Below are positions 1 through 8,491 of a DNA stretch of 64,000 nt, one piece after another (position 1 is the stretch's first letter; every line of letters starts with the position of its first letter). The translations under genes were made by a program, and so were the position numbers. Source of the DNA: Mycolicibacterium rhodesiae JS60 (GTDB taxonomy: Bacteria; Actinomycetota; Actinomycetes; Mycobacteriales; Mycobacteriaceae); NCBI GenBank assembly GCA_000230935.2, contig AGIQ01000001.1, positions 1,488,001 to 1,552,000 on the forward strand. Direction: 5' to 3'. The notes beneath the pieces were generated by a model. It did no database searches. It was not told where the DNA came from and worked only from the letters and a program-made list of their open reading frames with translations.

Positions 1-199
1 GGAAGTTGTTGATGCCGATGCCGTTCTCGGTGTCGGCGTTGGCATAGGGCGCGAACACGCGCAGGAGCTCGTCCCTGGAGGTGATGGACTGGCCGAGGAT
101 CGGGTCCTCGAACAGGAAGTCGTCGGCGTAGAGGGCGACGACGGCTTCGGCGCTCTCCCGAAACGCTTTCAGCCATTTGACGGCAAATGCGTGGCTCAT
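1..199 (-). CDS. SnoaL-like / NTF2-fold protein, partial at window edge
   Basis: The gene reads from an ATG at 199 leftward out of the window, so only about the first 66 residues are visible. A GGAGAA ribosome site sits just upstream. The opening (MSHAFAVKWLKAFRESAEAV, then a FEDPILGQ segment) has the look of the small NTF2/SnoaL fold: a helix followed by 'YADD..FEDP'. Members act as cyclases, isomerases or unknown small-molecule enzymes. The family call rests on pattern only and the C-terminal half is missing. It is divergent from the acyl-CoA dehydrogenase at 410, so the C/G-rich repeats between them could serve both genes. Confidence 0.55.
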   Translation of the reverse strand, partial: MSHAFAVKWLKAFRESAEAVVALYADDFLFEDPILGQSITSRDELLRVFAPYANADTENGIGINNF

Positions 200-290
200 G
201 AACGGTTCTCCTTGCGCTGGGTGGAACGACCCTTTCGACGCTAGGCATCGCGCGTGGCGGCGGCGACTACCACCGGGAGGAAACCGACCG

Positions 291-346
291 CCCCAACGGG
301 GGAGGGGTTCCCCTGTCGTTGGAGCGAGTTACCCCCAGTGAGGGGT
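291..346. promoter_or_regulatory. Cluster of three C-tract/G-tract inverted repeats
   Basis: Within 56 bases upstream of the acyl-CoA dehydrogenase there are CCCC-AAC-GGGG (291-301), AGGGG-TT-CCCCT (303-314) and ACCCC-CAGTGA-GGGGT (331-346). Similar C/G-tract repeats lie before other genes in this window (2733, 8891, 13860, 60811). Candidate operator for one of the GAF-LuxR regulators. The link is inference. Confidence 0.4.
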
Positions 347-409
347 GTGCGCACCCTCGCTGTGGAGCAGCATCGGCGTCACTCAGCGGAATCAGATATG
401 GAGAAAGTG

Positions 410-1654
410 ATGCTCAACCAGGACATGACGGACGAGGAGTTCGCCCCCTACTTCGCCAAGGCTCAGGAGGTATCCCAGTTCTTCCGCGAGATCGGCCCGA
501 AGTACGACCAGGAGAACACCTTCGCCTACCCGTCGATCGAGGTGTTCAAGAAGTCGGGCCTGGGTGCGCTACCCGTGCCTAAAGAATTCGGTGGAGCGGG
601 TGGCAACATCCTGCACGTGTCAAAGGTGGTCTCCGAGATGTCGCGCGGCGACTCCGCCATCACCCTGGCCTACAACATGCACTACATCATGGTCGGCATC
701 GCGGGGAACCTGATGACCGAGGAGCAGAACAAATATTGGATGGGGCGGGTCGCCGACGGTGAGCTGATCTTCGGCCCGTTCTCCGAGAAACGGGCTGGGT
801 TCTCCGGCCTGGCCGACATGCGGGCGGTGCCCCAGCCTGGCGGCGGGTGGAAGCTCTACGGCAAGAAGACATGGGGGACGTTGAGCGAGGCCGCCGATAT
901 CATCACCACCAACGCCACCGAGACCGACGCCGACGGAAATCTGCCGGACACGTTCGAGGACCGGGTTGCCGCCGAGAAGCTGTTCATCGGCGACTTCAAG
1001 GTCGACGAGAACGGAATCGGTGACGGCGTGCGTATCGAGAAGACTTGGGACGCTTTGGGTATGCACGCCACGGGTACCCAGGTCATTCACTTCGACGGCT
1101 TCTTCATCCCTGAGGACGGCTTCGTGTCGGTGTGGCGCGCAGGGGCGTTCGGTGTCCTGGAGTGGGCGTCGCTGATGTTCGCCAGCATCTACCTCGGCAT
1201 GCAGTACCGGATCCTCGAGGAGTCGGTCGCGAAACTGTCCAAGAAACACCTGGGCGCCACCTTCGGCGCAATCGTGGCCGCCGATACCGAGGTCAAGAAC
1301 GTCGGGCACATCATCGACGGGATCGGCGACATGGCCACCCGGGTGCAGCTGTCCAAGCGGGTCGTCTACCAGACGTGCGAGGACCTGATCAACGGGCGCG
1401 ACAAGGATTGGCAACCGGAACTGCGTTTCCCGTATCTCGGCATCGCCAAGACCTTCACCTCCGAGAACGTCCTGCACATGTCGCGAAAGGCGATGAGCCT
1501 GGTCGGCGGCGAATCATTCCGCAAGGGAACCATTTTCGAGCGGCTGTACCGGGATTCTGCTGCGTCGATGTTCCAGCCGCTCAACGCCGACCAGACTCAG
1601 ACCTACATCGGCGAATTCCTGTTGAACACCGCCGCGGCGGCCAATCAGGGCTGA
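410..1654 (+). CDS. Acyl-CoA dehydrogenase family protein
   Basis: A roughly 414-residue flavoprotein of the acyl-CoA dehydrogenase superfamily, expected to introduce an alpha,beta double bond into an acyl-CoA using FAD. The N-terminal helical domain contains 'PKEFGGAGGN', the middle beta domain carries an 'FSEKRAGFSG' substrate/flavin segment, and the C-terminal part has the 'KAMSLVGGESF' helix typical of the fold. The frame stays open to a GTG at 254, but I chose ATG 410 because GGAGAA lies 4-6 bases ahead of it; ATG 398 is the alternative. It converges on and overlaps the LLM gene by 10 bases. It differs clearly from the other acyl-CoA dehydrogenases in the window, lacking the usual 'EGT..IQ' end. 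The substrate is unknown. Confidence 0.8.
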   Translation: MLNQDMTDEEFAPYFAKAQEVSQFFREIGPKYDQENTFAYPSIEVFKKSGLGALPVPKEFGGAGGNILHVSKVVSEMSRGDSAITLAYNMHYIMVGIAGNLMTEEQNKYWMGRVADGELIFGPFSEKRAGFSGLADMRAVPQPGGGWKLYGKKTWGTLSEAADIITTNATETDADGNLPDTFEDRVAAEKLFIGDFKVDENGIGDGVRIEKTWDALGMHATGTQVIHFDGFFIPEDGFVSVWRAGAFGVLEWASLMFASIYLGMQYRILEESVAKLSKKHLGATFGAIVAADTEVKNVGHIIDGIGDMATRVQLSKRVVYQTCEDLINGRDKDWQPELRFPYLGIAKTFTSENVLHMSRKAMSLVGGESFRKGTIFERLYRDSAASMFQPLNADQTQTYIGEFLLNTAAAANQG

Positions 1655-2688
1655 TCGGCACGCTTGATCCCCTCGACGACGGTCGCGCGAGTGGCCTCGT
1701 CGAGGGGATAGGGCGTGTACACGGTGAATCGGTCTACGAGTCCGGCGAAACGGCGCACGATCTCAGCACCGACCTGCTTCGGTTCACCGCAGACGGCGAA
1801 GGTGGACAACACCTCGTCATTGATCAGCTGGGTCATCGTGGTCCAGTCGCCGGCCTTGGACAGCCGGTGCAACTCGGTGTGCAACTCGCTCCAGCCGTGG
1901 AGATCCAGCACCGCCCGGTAGGCGGGGGTGGCACCGTAGAAGGCGATCTGCCGGCGGACGTGGTGCAGCGCATCGGCATAACCGCGTTCGTCGTCGGCCG
2001 TGACGATCAAACCCGGGTAGCAGACGCTGAAATCGGAGCGTCGGCGCGCCGATGACTGCAACCCCTCCTCGATCACCGGGTGTGTCACCTCCCGCAGGTA
2101 ACGCGCGGTGGTGAACCCGTGTACCAGAAGGCCGTCGGCCAGCTCGGCCGCCACCGCTGTCATCTTCGGTCCCACGGCGGCCAGGACGACTCGGGGGATG
2201 CCGAACGGGTTGGGTTCCGGGCTGAACATCGGCGTCATCAGTGTGTGCTGGTAGTGCTCACCGCGGAAGTCCAACTTCTCGTGGTTCTGCCAGCTGGCCC
2301 AAATCGCTTGGAGCGCTTGGATGTACTCCCGCATTTTCGCTGCCGGGGCCGACCACGGCATGCTGAAGCGTCGCTCGATGTGAGCTTGGATCTGGGAACC
2401 GAGGCCGAGCACGAATCGCCCCCGGCTGAAGGTGTTCAGGTCGTTGGCGACGGCGGCCGTGGTCATCGGGCTACGTGCGAACGCCACCGCTACCGCGGTG
2501 CCGATCTGCATAGCCGGAGCTTTCTGGGCGGCAACGACCAAGGGTAAGAAGGGGTCTCTGCTCACTTCGGTCGACCACAGCCCATCGAAGCCGCTCCGCT
2601 GCGCCTGCTCGACCTGCTCGGTCAGGACGCCGAACTCGCCGCCGCCGGTTCCGTCGACACCGCCGCCGATATTGCTGTCCACATACAC
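1645..2688 (-). CDS. LLM-class (F420-type) oxidoreductase
   Basis: A luciferase-like TIM-barrel protein of about 347 residues, probably using coenzyme F420 as is usual for this family in mycobacteria. Visible signatures are the early 'QVEQAQRSGFDGLWSTEVS' helix, 'TAVAVAFARSPM', the 'GRFVLGLGSQIQAHIERRF' segment that marks the F420-LLM group, and 'VVLAAVGPKMTAVAAELADG'. The start is uncertain: GTG 2688 fits the usual N-terminus, while the frame stays open to 2751. It is transcribed divergently from the membrane protein at 2827. It may act on a hydroxylated or keto intermediate, but nothing in the sequence fixes the substrate. Confidence 0.8.
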   Translation of the reverse strand: MYVDSNIGGGVDGTGGGEFGVLTEQVEQAQRSGFDGLWSTEVSRDPFLPLVVAAQKAPAMQIGTAVAVAFARSPMTTAAVANDLNTFSRGRFVLGLGSQIQAHIERRFSMPWSAPAAKMREYIQALQAIWASWQNHEKLDFRGEHYQHTLMTPMFSPEPNPFGIPRVVLAAVGPKMTAVAAELADGLLVHGFTTARYLREVTHPVIEEGLQSSARRRSDFSVCYPGLIVTADDERGYADALHHVRRQIAFYGATPAYRAVLDLHGWSELHTELHRLSKAGDWTTMTQLINDEVLSTFAVCGEPKQVGAEIVRRFAGLVDRFTVYTPYPLDEATRATVVEGIKRADQP

Positions 2689-2732
2689 GCTCGCAGCCTG
2701 GCATGGGCCCACCGACGGTGTCGTGCTCCTTA

Positions 2733-2745
2733 CCCCCGAGTGGGG
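2733..2745. promoter_or_regulatory. C/G-tract inverted repeat in divergent promoter
   Basis: CCCCC-GAGT-GGGG lies between the LLM oxidoreductase (minus) and the membrane protein (plus). It matches the pattern of the repeats at 331, 8891, 13860 and 60811. Candidate operator. Confidence 0.35.
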
Positions 2746-2826
2746 AGGCAAATCCTCTCTGTGGATGTGTGGTGCCGGCGGTCGTGGTCATAGCTTATTG
2801 GGAACATCCACCAAGGAGCTGTCGAA

Positions 2827-3681
2827 ATGGGCCGAACGCCGACCGACGTGATGCAGCACGAGCTCAGCCTCTTGTGGCAGAACGTATTCACGTGGGCCAG
2901 TTGGGTGATCGTCCTTGCCATGCTGGTGATCGCAGCGTGGATGGGGATCAGGCAGCGTACCCCGTTCTACCTGATTGCCTGTCTGGCGGCCGGTGTGGCC
3001 GCCTTCGCGGAACCGCTGTACGACGTTGCCTTCGACCTCTGGTTCTACGACGCGCATTCCGACGGGACGCCGGGCGCCGGCCTCGTACATTTCTCTGCTT
3101 TCGCTGTGCCTCAACCAAACTGGACACACAGTGGCTATGTCATCCTGTACGCCACAGCCTGCCTGTATGCGGGACGGCTCATCTATGAGGGTAGGGTGGG
3201 TCGGCGCGGGCTGTTCGCCGTGTGGGGGATCGAGATCGCCGCCTCGTGCGTCTTCGAGGTCACCGGAACCGCTACGAACGTCTACACCTACTACGGACCG
3301 TACCTGGGGCGGATCTGGAACTACCCCTTGGTGATTGGCGTCCTCGAAGGAACCCAGGTCGTGCTGTTCACCGTTGTCGCGGTTCTCGTGTGGCGCAAGG
3401 TTGCGACGAACTGGGGCTTGCTGGGGTTGTTCATCGTCTTCCCGATGACCTTCTTCGGCGCGAACTTCGGTCTCGGCGCTCCGGTGATCATCGCGCTCCA
3501 TCTCGACGACGGCTTGGCGACCCGCACCGTGATCGGCCTTGCCACGCTCGTGTCGATCGTGCTCTGCGCCGTTGTCGTCAACGGCCTGAGCAAGTTCCTT
3601 CCCGAGCCGGCGTCAGTCGCTGATGCCCAGCACAGCCCGGGCGGATTCGGTGAGCAACGTCCGCAAGCGGTCCTCGGCTAG
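2827..3681 (+). CDS. Multi-pass membrane protein, possibly AveC-like
   Basis: A 284-residue integral membrane protein with about seven hydrophobic helices (near 18-40, 45-66, 103-121, 130-150, 165-190, 196-213 and 236-256). Polar aromatic loops carry 'QPNWTHSGY', 'TNVYTYYGPY' and 'RIWNYP'. An AAGGAG site precedes the ATG at 2827. Conserved polar residues next to helices suggest an enzyme or small-molecule-binding protein rather than a simple channel. The layout recalls AveC-type spirocyclase-family proteins found in actinobacteria, but I cannot confirm that. Its 3' end overlaps the convergent TetR gene by 69 bases, so the C-terminal tail is read on both strands. Confidence 0.65.
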   Translation: MGRTPTDVMQHELSLLWQNVFTWASWVIVLAMLVIAAWMGIRQRTPFYLIACLAAGVAAFAEPLYDVAFDLWFYDAHSDGTPGAGLVHFSAFAVPQPNWTHSGYVILYATACLYAGRLIYEGRVGRRGLFAVWGIEIAASCVFEVTGTATNVYTYYGPYLGRIWNYPLVIGVLEGTQVVLFTVVAVLVWRKVATNWGLLGLFIVFPMTFFGANFGLGAPVIIALHLDDGLATRTVIGLATLVSIVLCAVVVNGLSKFLPEPASVADAQHSPGGFGEQRPQAVLG

Positions 3682-4227
3682 TCCGACGCCGTGGAACAGC
3701 GTTGACTGGATGGCTCCGATCGCTGCATGCACGACGGTCCGTGCCTCGGCGTCGTTGACGTCGTCGCGCAATTCGTCGACCAGGTGCACCCACTCCTCGA
3801 GATAGAGGCGTTGCTTGCGTCGAAGCCTGCGCTGGTCCTCTTCGGGGAGGTTGTTGATCTCGTTGTGATAGACCTGCGCCAATTCCCGGTCGCCGACCAC
3901 GAATTCGACCTGGCCGGCGATCAATTGGCTCAACGCGTCCCCCAGGTCGGTCGTCGCGTCCAGGATGTCCTGCTCGTCGCGGAGTAGGTCGTCGATCACC
4001 CGGTCGAACAACGCCACCAGGACGGCCGACTTGCTGTCGAAATGGCGATAGACCCCGGAGCCGGTGATTCCGGCGGCAGCGCCGATCTCGGCGATGGATA
4101 CCGCGTGGTAGCCCTTACGGGCGACCAGGTCTGCCGCCGCCGTCAAGATCCGGTTCTTGCGTTCTGGATCGCGAGTGCGGACGTGGGCGGGCGCTTCGCC
4201 CCGCGAGTCGGTGACGATCGTCCCCAC
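3613..4227 (-). CDS. TetR/AcrR-family transcriptional regulator
   Basis: About 204 residues. The N-terminal helix-turn-helix is clear: 'KNRILTAAADLVARKGYHAV', then 'SIAEIGAAAGITGSGVYRHF' and 'SKSAVLVALFDRV'. The rest is the helical ligand-binding domain. The annotated start is a GTG at 4227 that sits inside the purine-rich GGGAGGTGGGG stretch, an awkward distance from any ribosome site. An ATC codon 9 bases further in follows that stretch at normal spacing, so the true start is uncertain. The promoter region carries TGTGTATGC and TTATGCAT elements shared with the promoter near 45.0 kb. Probably controls its own gene and the small divergent membrane protein. Confidence 0.85.
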   Translation of the reverse strand: MGTIVTDSRGEAPAHVRTRDPERKNRILTAAADLVARKGYHAVSIAEIGAAAGITGSGVYRHFDSKSAVLVALFDRVIDDLLRDEQDILDATTDLGDALSQLIAGQVEFVVGDRELAQVYHNEINNLPEEDQRRLRRKQRLYLEEWVHLVDELRDDVNDAEARTVVHAAIGAIQSTLFHGVGLAEDRLRTLLTESARAVLGISD

Positions 4228-4234
4228 CTCCCAA

Positions 4235-4259
4235 TGTGTATGCGGATTTATTATGCATT
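4235..4259. promoter_or_regulatory. Possible operator with TGTGTATGC and TTATGCAT elements
   Basis: TGTGTATGC (4235-4243) and TTATGCAT (4251-4258) lie just upstream of the TetR gene. Both words, in opposite orientation or different order, also occur at 45011-45045 in front of the aromatic operon. This suggests that a shared regulator, the GntR at 45157 or this TetR, sees both promoters. Confidence 0.35.
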
Positions 4260-4389
4260 GTTTCTCACCTGAACTTTTCCAGCTGCGTTAGTGAATTTCT
4301 ACCAGGCATCCATGACCATCGCCCCCGACGGGGCAACGATGGGCGACGCTGGACATGCCCGCGGTGCCATCGACGCGCAGGAGGTTCGG

Positions 4390-4614
4390 ATGCCCATCCT
4401 GCCCTATGACCATCCCCTGAACCTGGTCATGCAGACCGTCTTCACAGTCGTGCTGTGGGCCGGCGCCGCGGTGGCGTTGTCCTTCGTTTTCGATGAGTTG
4501 GCAGCCGACAGCCGGACGCCTCAGCACGCGCTGCAGCACCCGCCCGCGGCTGAGACTAGGACCGCTTCTTCTCCGGCGTCCAGGTGGCGGGCAGTCGCTT
4601 CACCCCGTTCATGA
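4390..4614 (+). CDS. Small single-pass membrane protein
   Basis: A 74-residue protein starting at ATG 4390, preceded by a very good AGGAGG site with 5-base spacing. Residues about 10-31 (NLVMQTVFTVVLWAGAAVAL) form one hydrophobic helix followed by a polar, proline-rich tail. The frame is open further upstream to 4291, but the ribosome site fixes this start. It is divergent from the TetR gene and its last 59 bases overlap the convergent P450 gene, so the tail may be dispensable. Function not recognised. Confidence 0.55.
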   Translation: MPILPYDHPLNLVMQTVFTVVLWAGAAVALSFVFDELAADSRTPQHALQHPPAAETRTASSPASRWRAVASPRS

Positions 4615-5824
4615 AGTTTGACAACAGCAGGTCGGGTTCGCCCACCTCGAGATTCTGCATGCGGTGGTAGATCTCGCGCATCTCGGCCTTGATGACCTCA
4701 CGGCCAAGGATGTGGCCGAGGCAGTAATGCGGGCCACCGGCGCCGAATGACTGGTGCGGGTTGTGCTTGTCGTCGCGGCTGATGTCCATCGTGTCGGGGT
4801 CTTGGAATACTTCCTCGTCGCGGTTGCTCGCGATATACCACAACACCACCTTGTCGCCTTCTTTGATGGTGACGTCGTCGAGCCGGTAGTCCTGTGTTGC
4901 GGTGCGGCGGAAGTGCATCAGCGGAGGTTCCATCCGTAGCGCCTCGTTGACCGCGTTGTCGGCCCGGCCCTCGAAATCCGCCATCAGGTAGTCCAGCTGA
5001 TCGGGGTGCTCCTGGAACAGGTTCAGGCAATGGGCCATTGCGTGCCGGGTGGTGTCGTTCGCGCCGGCGGCCAACAGTGCGAAGAAGACTCCGACTTCCT
5101 GCTGGGACAGCTTGTGGCCTTCGTACTGCGCCTCGGCGACCCACGTCAGCAGGTCGTCGCCGGGATTCTTGACACGGTCCGGTACCAGTTCGTTGGCGAG
5201 GGTGGCCAGCTTCATCGACGCGTCGGCAAAGACCATCAGCGGAGAGCCGATGTGGGCGTACTCCGGGTCGTTCCAACAGGCGAACTGTTCGGCGGCATCC
5301 ATCGTGTACTGAATCTGGTCGTTGTCCGTGATTCCGAGCATGCTGCAGAAGACGCGGCCGGGAACCTCCTTGGTGATGAGCTCGCACAAGTCCCCTTCGC
5401 CGCGGTATGCCACGTCATCGACGATGCCGCTGACGATGTCGCCGATCTTGTCCGACATCTTGCGGATGTTGCGCGGGGTGAACGCCACCGTGACGATGTT
5501 GCGCATCTCGGTGTGCCGCGGCGGGTCGGTCACGATGAACGACAACATGTCCTCCAACTGCGGGAAGTCGTCGATGAAGACGCCCTCAGCCGAACTGAAC
5601 ACCTCGACATTCCGCGAGACCTCGCGTAGGTGGCGGTGCTTGACCAGCGACCAGAAGCCTTTGGCGTTCTGAAGATTCGGGTCGAGGGAGTCTGGCGCGT
5701 CGTTCCAGCTGATCGGTTGGTTGTTGCGCAGCCATGTGAACGCCTCGTGGCGATAGGCCCGCGGCTTGGCCCAGAATTCCAGCGAGTTCAGCCTGGTGTC
5801 GATGCCCTCGGCGGCAGTGCTCAT
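4556..5824 (-). CDS. Cytochrome P450 monooxygenase
   Basis: A full-length (422-residue) soluble bacterial P450. The I-helix oxygen-activation motif is AGANDTT at 253-259, the ExxR motif is EALR at 294-297, and the heme-thiolate loop is FGAGGPHYCLG with the ligand cysteine at about 368. It inserts oxygen into a C-H bond using electrons from a ferredoxin and reductase. The small ferredoxin at 8245 is the obvious local partner, though three regulator-sized stretches separate them. No reductase gene is nearby. The overall pattern resembles the CYP classes that hydroxylate terpenoid or sterol-like molecules, but the subfamily is not determined. Downstream of a GAF-LuxR gene on the same strand (106-base gap). 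Confidence 0.93.
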   Translation of the reverse strand: MSTAAEGIDTRLNSLEFWAKPRAYRHEAFTWLRNNQPISWNDAPDSLDPNLQNAKGFWSLVKHRHLREVSRNVEVFSSAEGVFIDDFPQLEDMLSFIVTDPPRHTEMRNIVTVAFTPRNIRKMSDKIGDIVSGIVDDVAYRGEGDLCELITKEVPGRVFCSMLGITDNDQIQYTMDAAEQFACWNDPEYAHIGSPLMVFADASMKLATLANELVPDRVKNPGDDLLTWVAEAQYEGHKLSQQEVGVFFALLAAGANDTTRHAMAHCLNLFQEHPDQLDYLMADFEGRADNAVNEALRMEPPLMHFRRTATQDYRLDDVTIKEGDKVVLWYIASNRDEEVFQDPDTMDISRDDKHNPHQSFGAGGPHYCLGHILGREVIKAEMREIYHRMQNLEVGEPDLLLSNFMNGVKRLPATWTPEKKRS

Positions 5825-5930
5825 GAAGTGTCCCTCAGCTGTCCGTCATCCCGGCCATGAATTGGGAGCCGGTGTGGCGATGCTAAGTCCGCTGTGACCG
5901 CGAACACATCCACTAATGGGGTCAATGTTT

Positions 5931-6884
5931 CTACGGCAGAGGGGGGATCCCGCGTGATTGTTGGTAGCGGGCAACAGCATCCGTGCGGTTGCCCGCCTCG
6001 AGTTTCTGCATGATGTGCCGGACGTGAGATTTGACGGTTCCTTCGGAGACGAACAGACGTGCGGCGATCTGGGCATTGGTCCTACCGGCCGACATCAGCA
6101 CCAGCACCTGCTGCTCCCGGTGTGTCAGATGCCCGGTGCTGTCATCGGCGGCCCGCACATCGGGCGTGCCGCTGGCGGTGAGGTACTCAGTCAAATCGAT
6201 GACGTCATCGAAAGCCTCTGTCAAGGAATACATTTCATCTGCATGAGCTTTCGACGCGGTGCGCAGCGACTGCATCCGTTCCATCACGATGTTGCGCTCC
6301 ATGATCGTGCCGAGACCCTCGGCGAACAGTCCCAACAGATCTCGGTCCTCGGTGCCGACATCGCCGGACTCCGACGGCGCGTCGGCGTGCAACAGCCCCA
6401 CTGGTGTCTGCCAGACATAGATGGGCGCGGCGATGTACACCTCGGGCTTGACGACCGCTACCAGGTCGGTGTTGACGTGTGGATCGGATTGGGGGTCGGT
6501 CACAAGGATCGGTGCTTTGTCGCGCACCATCGTGCTTTCGGGCAACGGTGCGCACAGTCGCCGCGGATGCGCCCGGCCGACTCGCAACAAGGTCTCGGTG
6601 AGGTCGGGGTCCCCGGCGGCGTGGGCGGAGCGCACCATCCACATATTGCGCTGGATGCGGGAGAACAGCACGCGGCCGAAGCCGGCCCTGCACAATTCGA
6701 GCGGCAGGCGATCGGCGAGAACGGTGTTGGTGGATAGCCGCCGCAGGCGCGCCAAGGCCTCGGTGGCCGCCGTTGGTCTGCCATCCGGTGCTACCGCGGA
6801 AGGGCCATCGGCGTCTACCGAGCGCACAACCCGGTATGGAGGTGCCACCCCATTGACGCTATGAAGATGACGTTGTCGGCACAT
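5931..6884 (-). CDS. GAF-LuxR transcriptional regulator (paralogue 1)
   Basis: Up to 317 residues. A GAF-like sensor domain occupies the middle ('GFGRVLFSRIQRNMWMV', 'ILVTDPQSDPHVN', 'VYIAAPIYVWQTPVGLLHAD') and a LuxR/NarL helix-turn-helix the end ('LTHREQQVLVLMSAGRTNAQ', then 'LFVSEGTVKSHVRHI'). The GAF pocket probably binds a small hydrophobic effector. It lacks the roughly 80-residue N-terminal extension of its two paralogues at 6906 and 11122. The start is uncertain: ATG 6884 lacks a well-spaced ribosome site and a later GTG may be used. Lies directly upstream of the P450 gene on the same strand, so the P450 is a likely target. Confidence 0.85.
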   Translation of the reverse strand: MCRQRHLHSVNGVAPPYRVVRSVDADGPSAVAPDGRPTAATEALARLRRLSTNTVLADRLPLELCRAGFGRVLFSRIQRNMWMVRSAHAAGDPDLTETLLRVGRAHPRRLCAPLPESTMVRDKAPILVTDPQSDPHVNTDLVAVVKPEVYIAAPIYVWQTPVGLLHADAPSESGDVGTEDRDLLGLFAEGLGTIMERNIVMERMQSLRTASKAHADEMYSLTEAFDDVIDLTEYLTASGTPDVRAADDSTGHLTHREQQVLVLMSAGRTNAQIAARLFVSEGTVKSHVRHIMQKLEAGNRTDAVARYQQSRGIPPLP

Positions 6885-6905
6885 CTCCCAAGAGGAGGAG
6901 GTGCT

Positions 6906-8069
6906 CTACCTCCCGCGGGCCCGGTGATACTTGGCGACGGCTTCGGTTCGGTTGGATGCGCCCATCTTGCGCAGGATGTGCTTGACGTGGGATTTGATCG
7001 TTCCCTCCGTGACATAGAGCGACGCGGCAATCTGGGCGTTGGTCTTACCGGCCGCGATGGCGCGAAGAACTTCCGCTTCGCGCGAGGTCAGGCCGGACAA
7101 CGGTGCGGCGGCAGCGTCGTCACCGCCGGCCGAAGCCCGGCCGACGACGTCATCCGCCCAGGACAGCGCGGGTCCAGCCGAGTCGATGACGTCCAGGGTG
7201 AGGTCGTCGGCCAGCGCGCCGGCCAGGCGCGCGTGCTCCTGTGCGGCGCGGCGCATCGCCCTGAGCCGCCCGATCATCAGGTTGCGCTCGAAGGCCAGTC
7301 CGAGGCCTGCGGCGAACATCCCGAGCACATCCCGATCGAACTCGGTGACGCGCGCCGCCCCGGCTTGGCGGTCGGCGTGTACGAGCCCGATGGGCTTGCC
7401 CCAGCTGAACACCGGTGCCGCCACGTACGCCGGGGTCTGAACCGCCTCGAGAAGTTCGGGATGGACACCGGGGTGGGTCTGCGGGTCGGTCACCAGGATT
7501 GGAGCACCGTGGCGGACCATCTCTGACTCCAACAGTGGGCCGGCCAGTTGCCGTGGGTGGGCCAGGCCCGCCTCGACCATTTTCGACGCCATCTCCAGAT
7601 CTGCCCCGGCGAAGGCAGAGCAGGTCAGCCACATTCCGTTCTGAATCCGGGAGAACAGCACCCGGGAGAAGCCCATCCGGTAGACCTCGGTTGGGATGCG
7701 CTCGACCAGGGCGGCCGCAGTGGTCGCACCGCGGAGTCCGTTGATCGCGTTCTGCACACTTTCCAGGCGCACGCGCTGGGTTCCCAGGAGCATGTCCTTG
7801 AGTGCGACCTGGGCCTGTTCGGCTCGAAGCGCCAGTGCAGCCAGCGAAGCCTGGTCGCGGAACTTCCTCGAGACGCTGGTCAGTTCGAGGCGTCGGGTCA
7901 AGGCGTGGCGGGCAGCCGATAAGGCGGCGTCGGTGGCTTGCGGGTCGGCACCGGGTCCGGCGGGACACAGATCGTCAACCCCGACGATCTCTTCGGTCAT
8001 GCGAACGATGTCCCACGCCTGCTGGAGGAAGTCGGTTGCGTCGGTTCCCGACTGTGCATGGTGGCTCAT
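6906..8069 (-). CDS. GAF-LuxR transcriptional regulator (paralogue 2)
   Basis: 387 residues from ATG 8069, chosen over the longer frame because GGAGGAGGCGAG directly precedes it. An N-terminal helical segment holds 'VGVDDLCPAGPGAD'. The GAF-like domain includes 'GFSRVLFSRIQNGMWL', 'ILVTDPQTHPGVHPE' and 'YVAAPVFSWGKPIGLVHADR'. The C-terminal LuxR helix-turn-helix is 'LTSREAEVLRAIAAGKTNAQ' and 'LYVTEGTIKSHVKHI'. It is paralogous to 5931 and 11122 over its whole length. Its promoter contains a perfect ATGGTC-A-GACCAT palindrome (8198-8210), so it looks subordinate to the FadR-type GntR encoded at 28777. Confidence 0.9.
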   Translation of the reverse strand: MSHHAQSGTDATDFLQQAWDIVRMTEEIVGVDDLCPAGPGADPQATDAALSAARHALTRRLELTSVSRKFRDQASLAALALRAEQAQVALKDMLLGTQRVRLESVQNAINGLRGATTAAALVERIPTEVYRMGFSRVLFSRIQNGMWLTCSAFAGADLEMASKMVEAGLAHPRQLAGPLLESEMVRHGAPILVTDPQTHPGVHPELLEAVQTPAYVAAPVFSWGKPIGLVHADRQAGAARVTEFDRDVLGMFAAGLGLAFERNLMIGRLRAMRRAAQEHARLAGALADDLTLDVIDSAGPALSWADDVVGRASAGGDDAAAAPLSGLTSREAEVLRAIAAGKTNAQIAASLYVTEGTIKSHVKHILRKMGASNRTEAVAKYHRARGR

Positions 8070-8197
8070 CTCGCCTCCTCCCGCGCTCGTCCCATGGGTG
8101 CGACCAGCGCGGTCAGGACGCCGGCGGCCGTGTGGGGACAAGTATGTGACGTGCGCCACTTGCCGTCAAAGACTGCAGTATAGCCCGAATAGTTATT

Positions 8198-8210
8198 ATG
8201 GTCAGACCAT
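8198..8210. promoter_or_regulatory. GntR/FadR-type operator, site 1
   Basis: ATGGTCAGACCAT is a perfect 13-base palindrome inside TTATTATGGTCAGACCATA. It lies about 130 bases before the GAF-LuxR start at 8069. It fits the known FadR-subfamily consensus TNGTNNNACNA and matches five further sites in the window. Confidence 0.75.
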
Positions 8211-8244
8211 ACCGGAATTCGGTGAGGTGGGTTTTGCCGTGGGG

Positions 8245-8457
8245 TCAGGCGTCGACGATCTGGATGGATTGAGTCGGACAGTTGCTGGCGGCTTTCTCCA
8301 ACTCCTCTCGACGTGAACCGTCGGCGGTCTCGTGAAGTACGACGACCTGTCCGTCGCCATCGTCGGGGATGCTGAAGAAATCCGGTGCGGTCATCTCGCA
8401 CAGCCCGATCGTGGCGCACTTGGAACGGTCGAAGACAATCCGGCAGCGGCTGCTCAT
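8245..8457 (-). CDS. P450-type ferredoxin (3Fe-4S class)
   Basis: A 70-residue ferredoxin that would pass electrons to a P450. Cluster ligands are Cys14, Cys20 (CATIGLC) and Cys60 (SNCPTQ). The middle cysteine of a normal C-x2-C-x2-C motif is Ile17 here, which is typical of the actinobacterial single-cluster ferredoxins that serve P450s. ATG 8457 follows AAGGAGGAGAGG; the longer frame upstream is not needed. It is co-directional with a small unknown gene 34 bases upstream. No P450 is directly adjacent. The nearest is 4556, and the second P450 at 62886 is the other candidate. Confidence 0.88.
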   Translation of the reverse strand: MSSRCRIVFDRSKCATIGLCEMTAPDFFSIPDDGDGQVVVLHETADGSRREELEKAASNCPTQSIQIVDA

Positions 8458-8491
8458 CAGCCCTCTCCTCCTTGATGGACGACGTTCCTCA

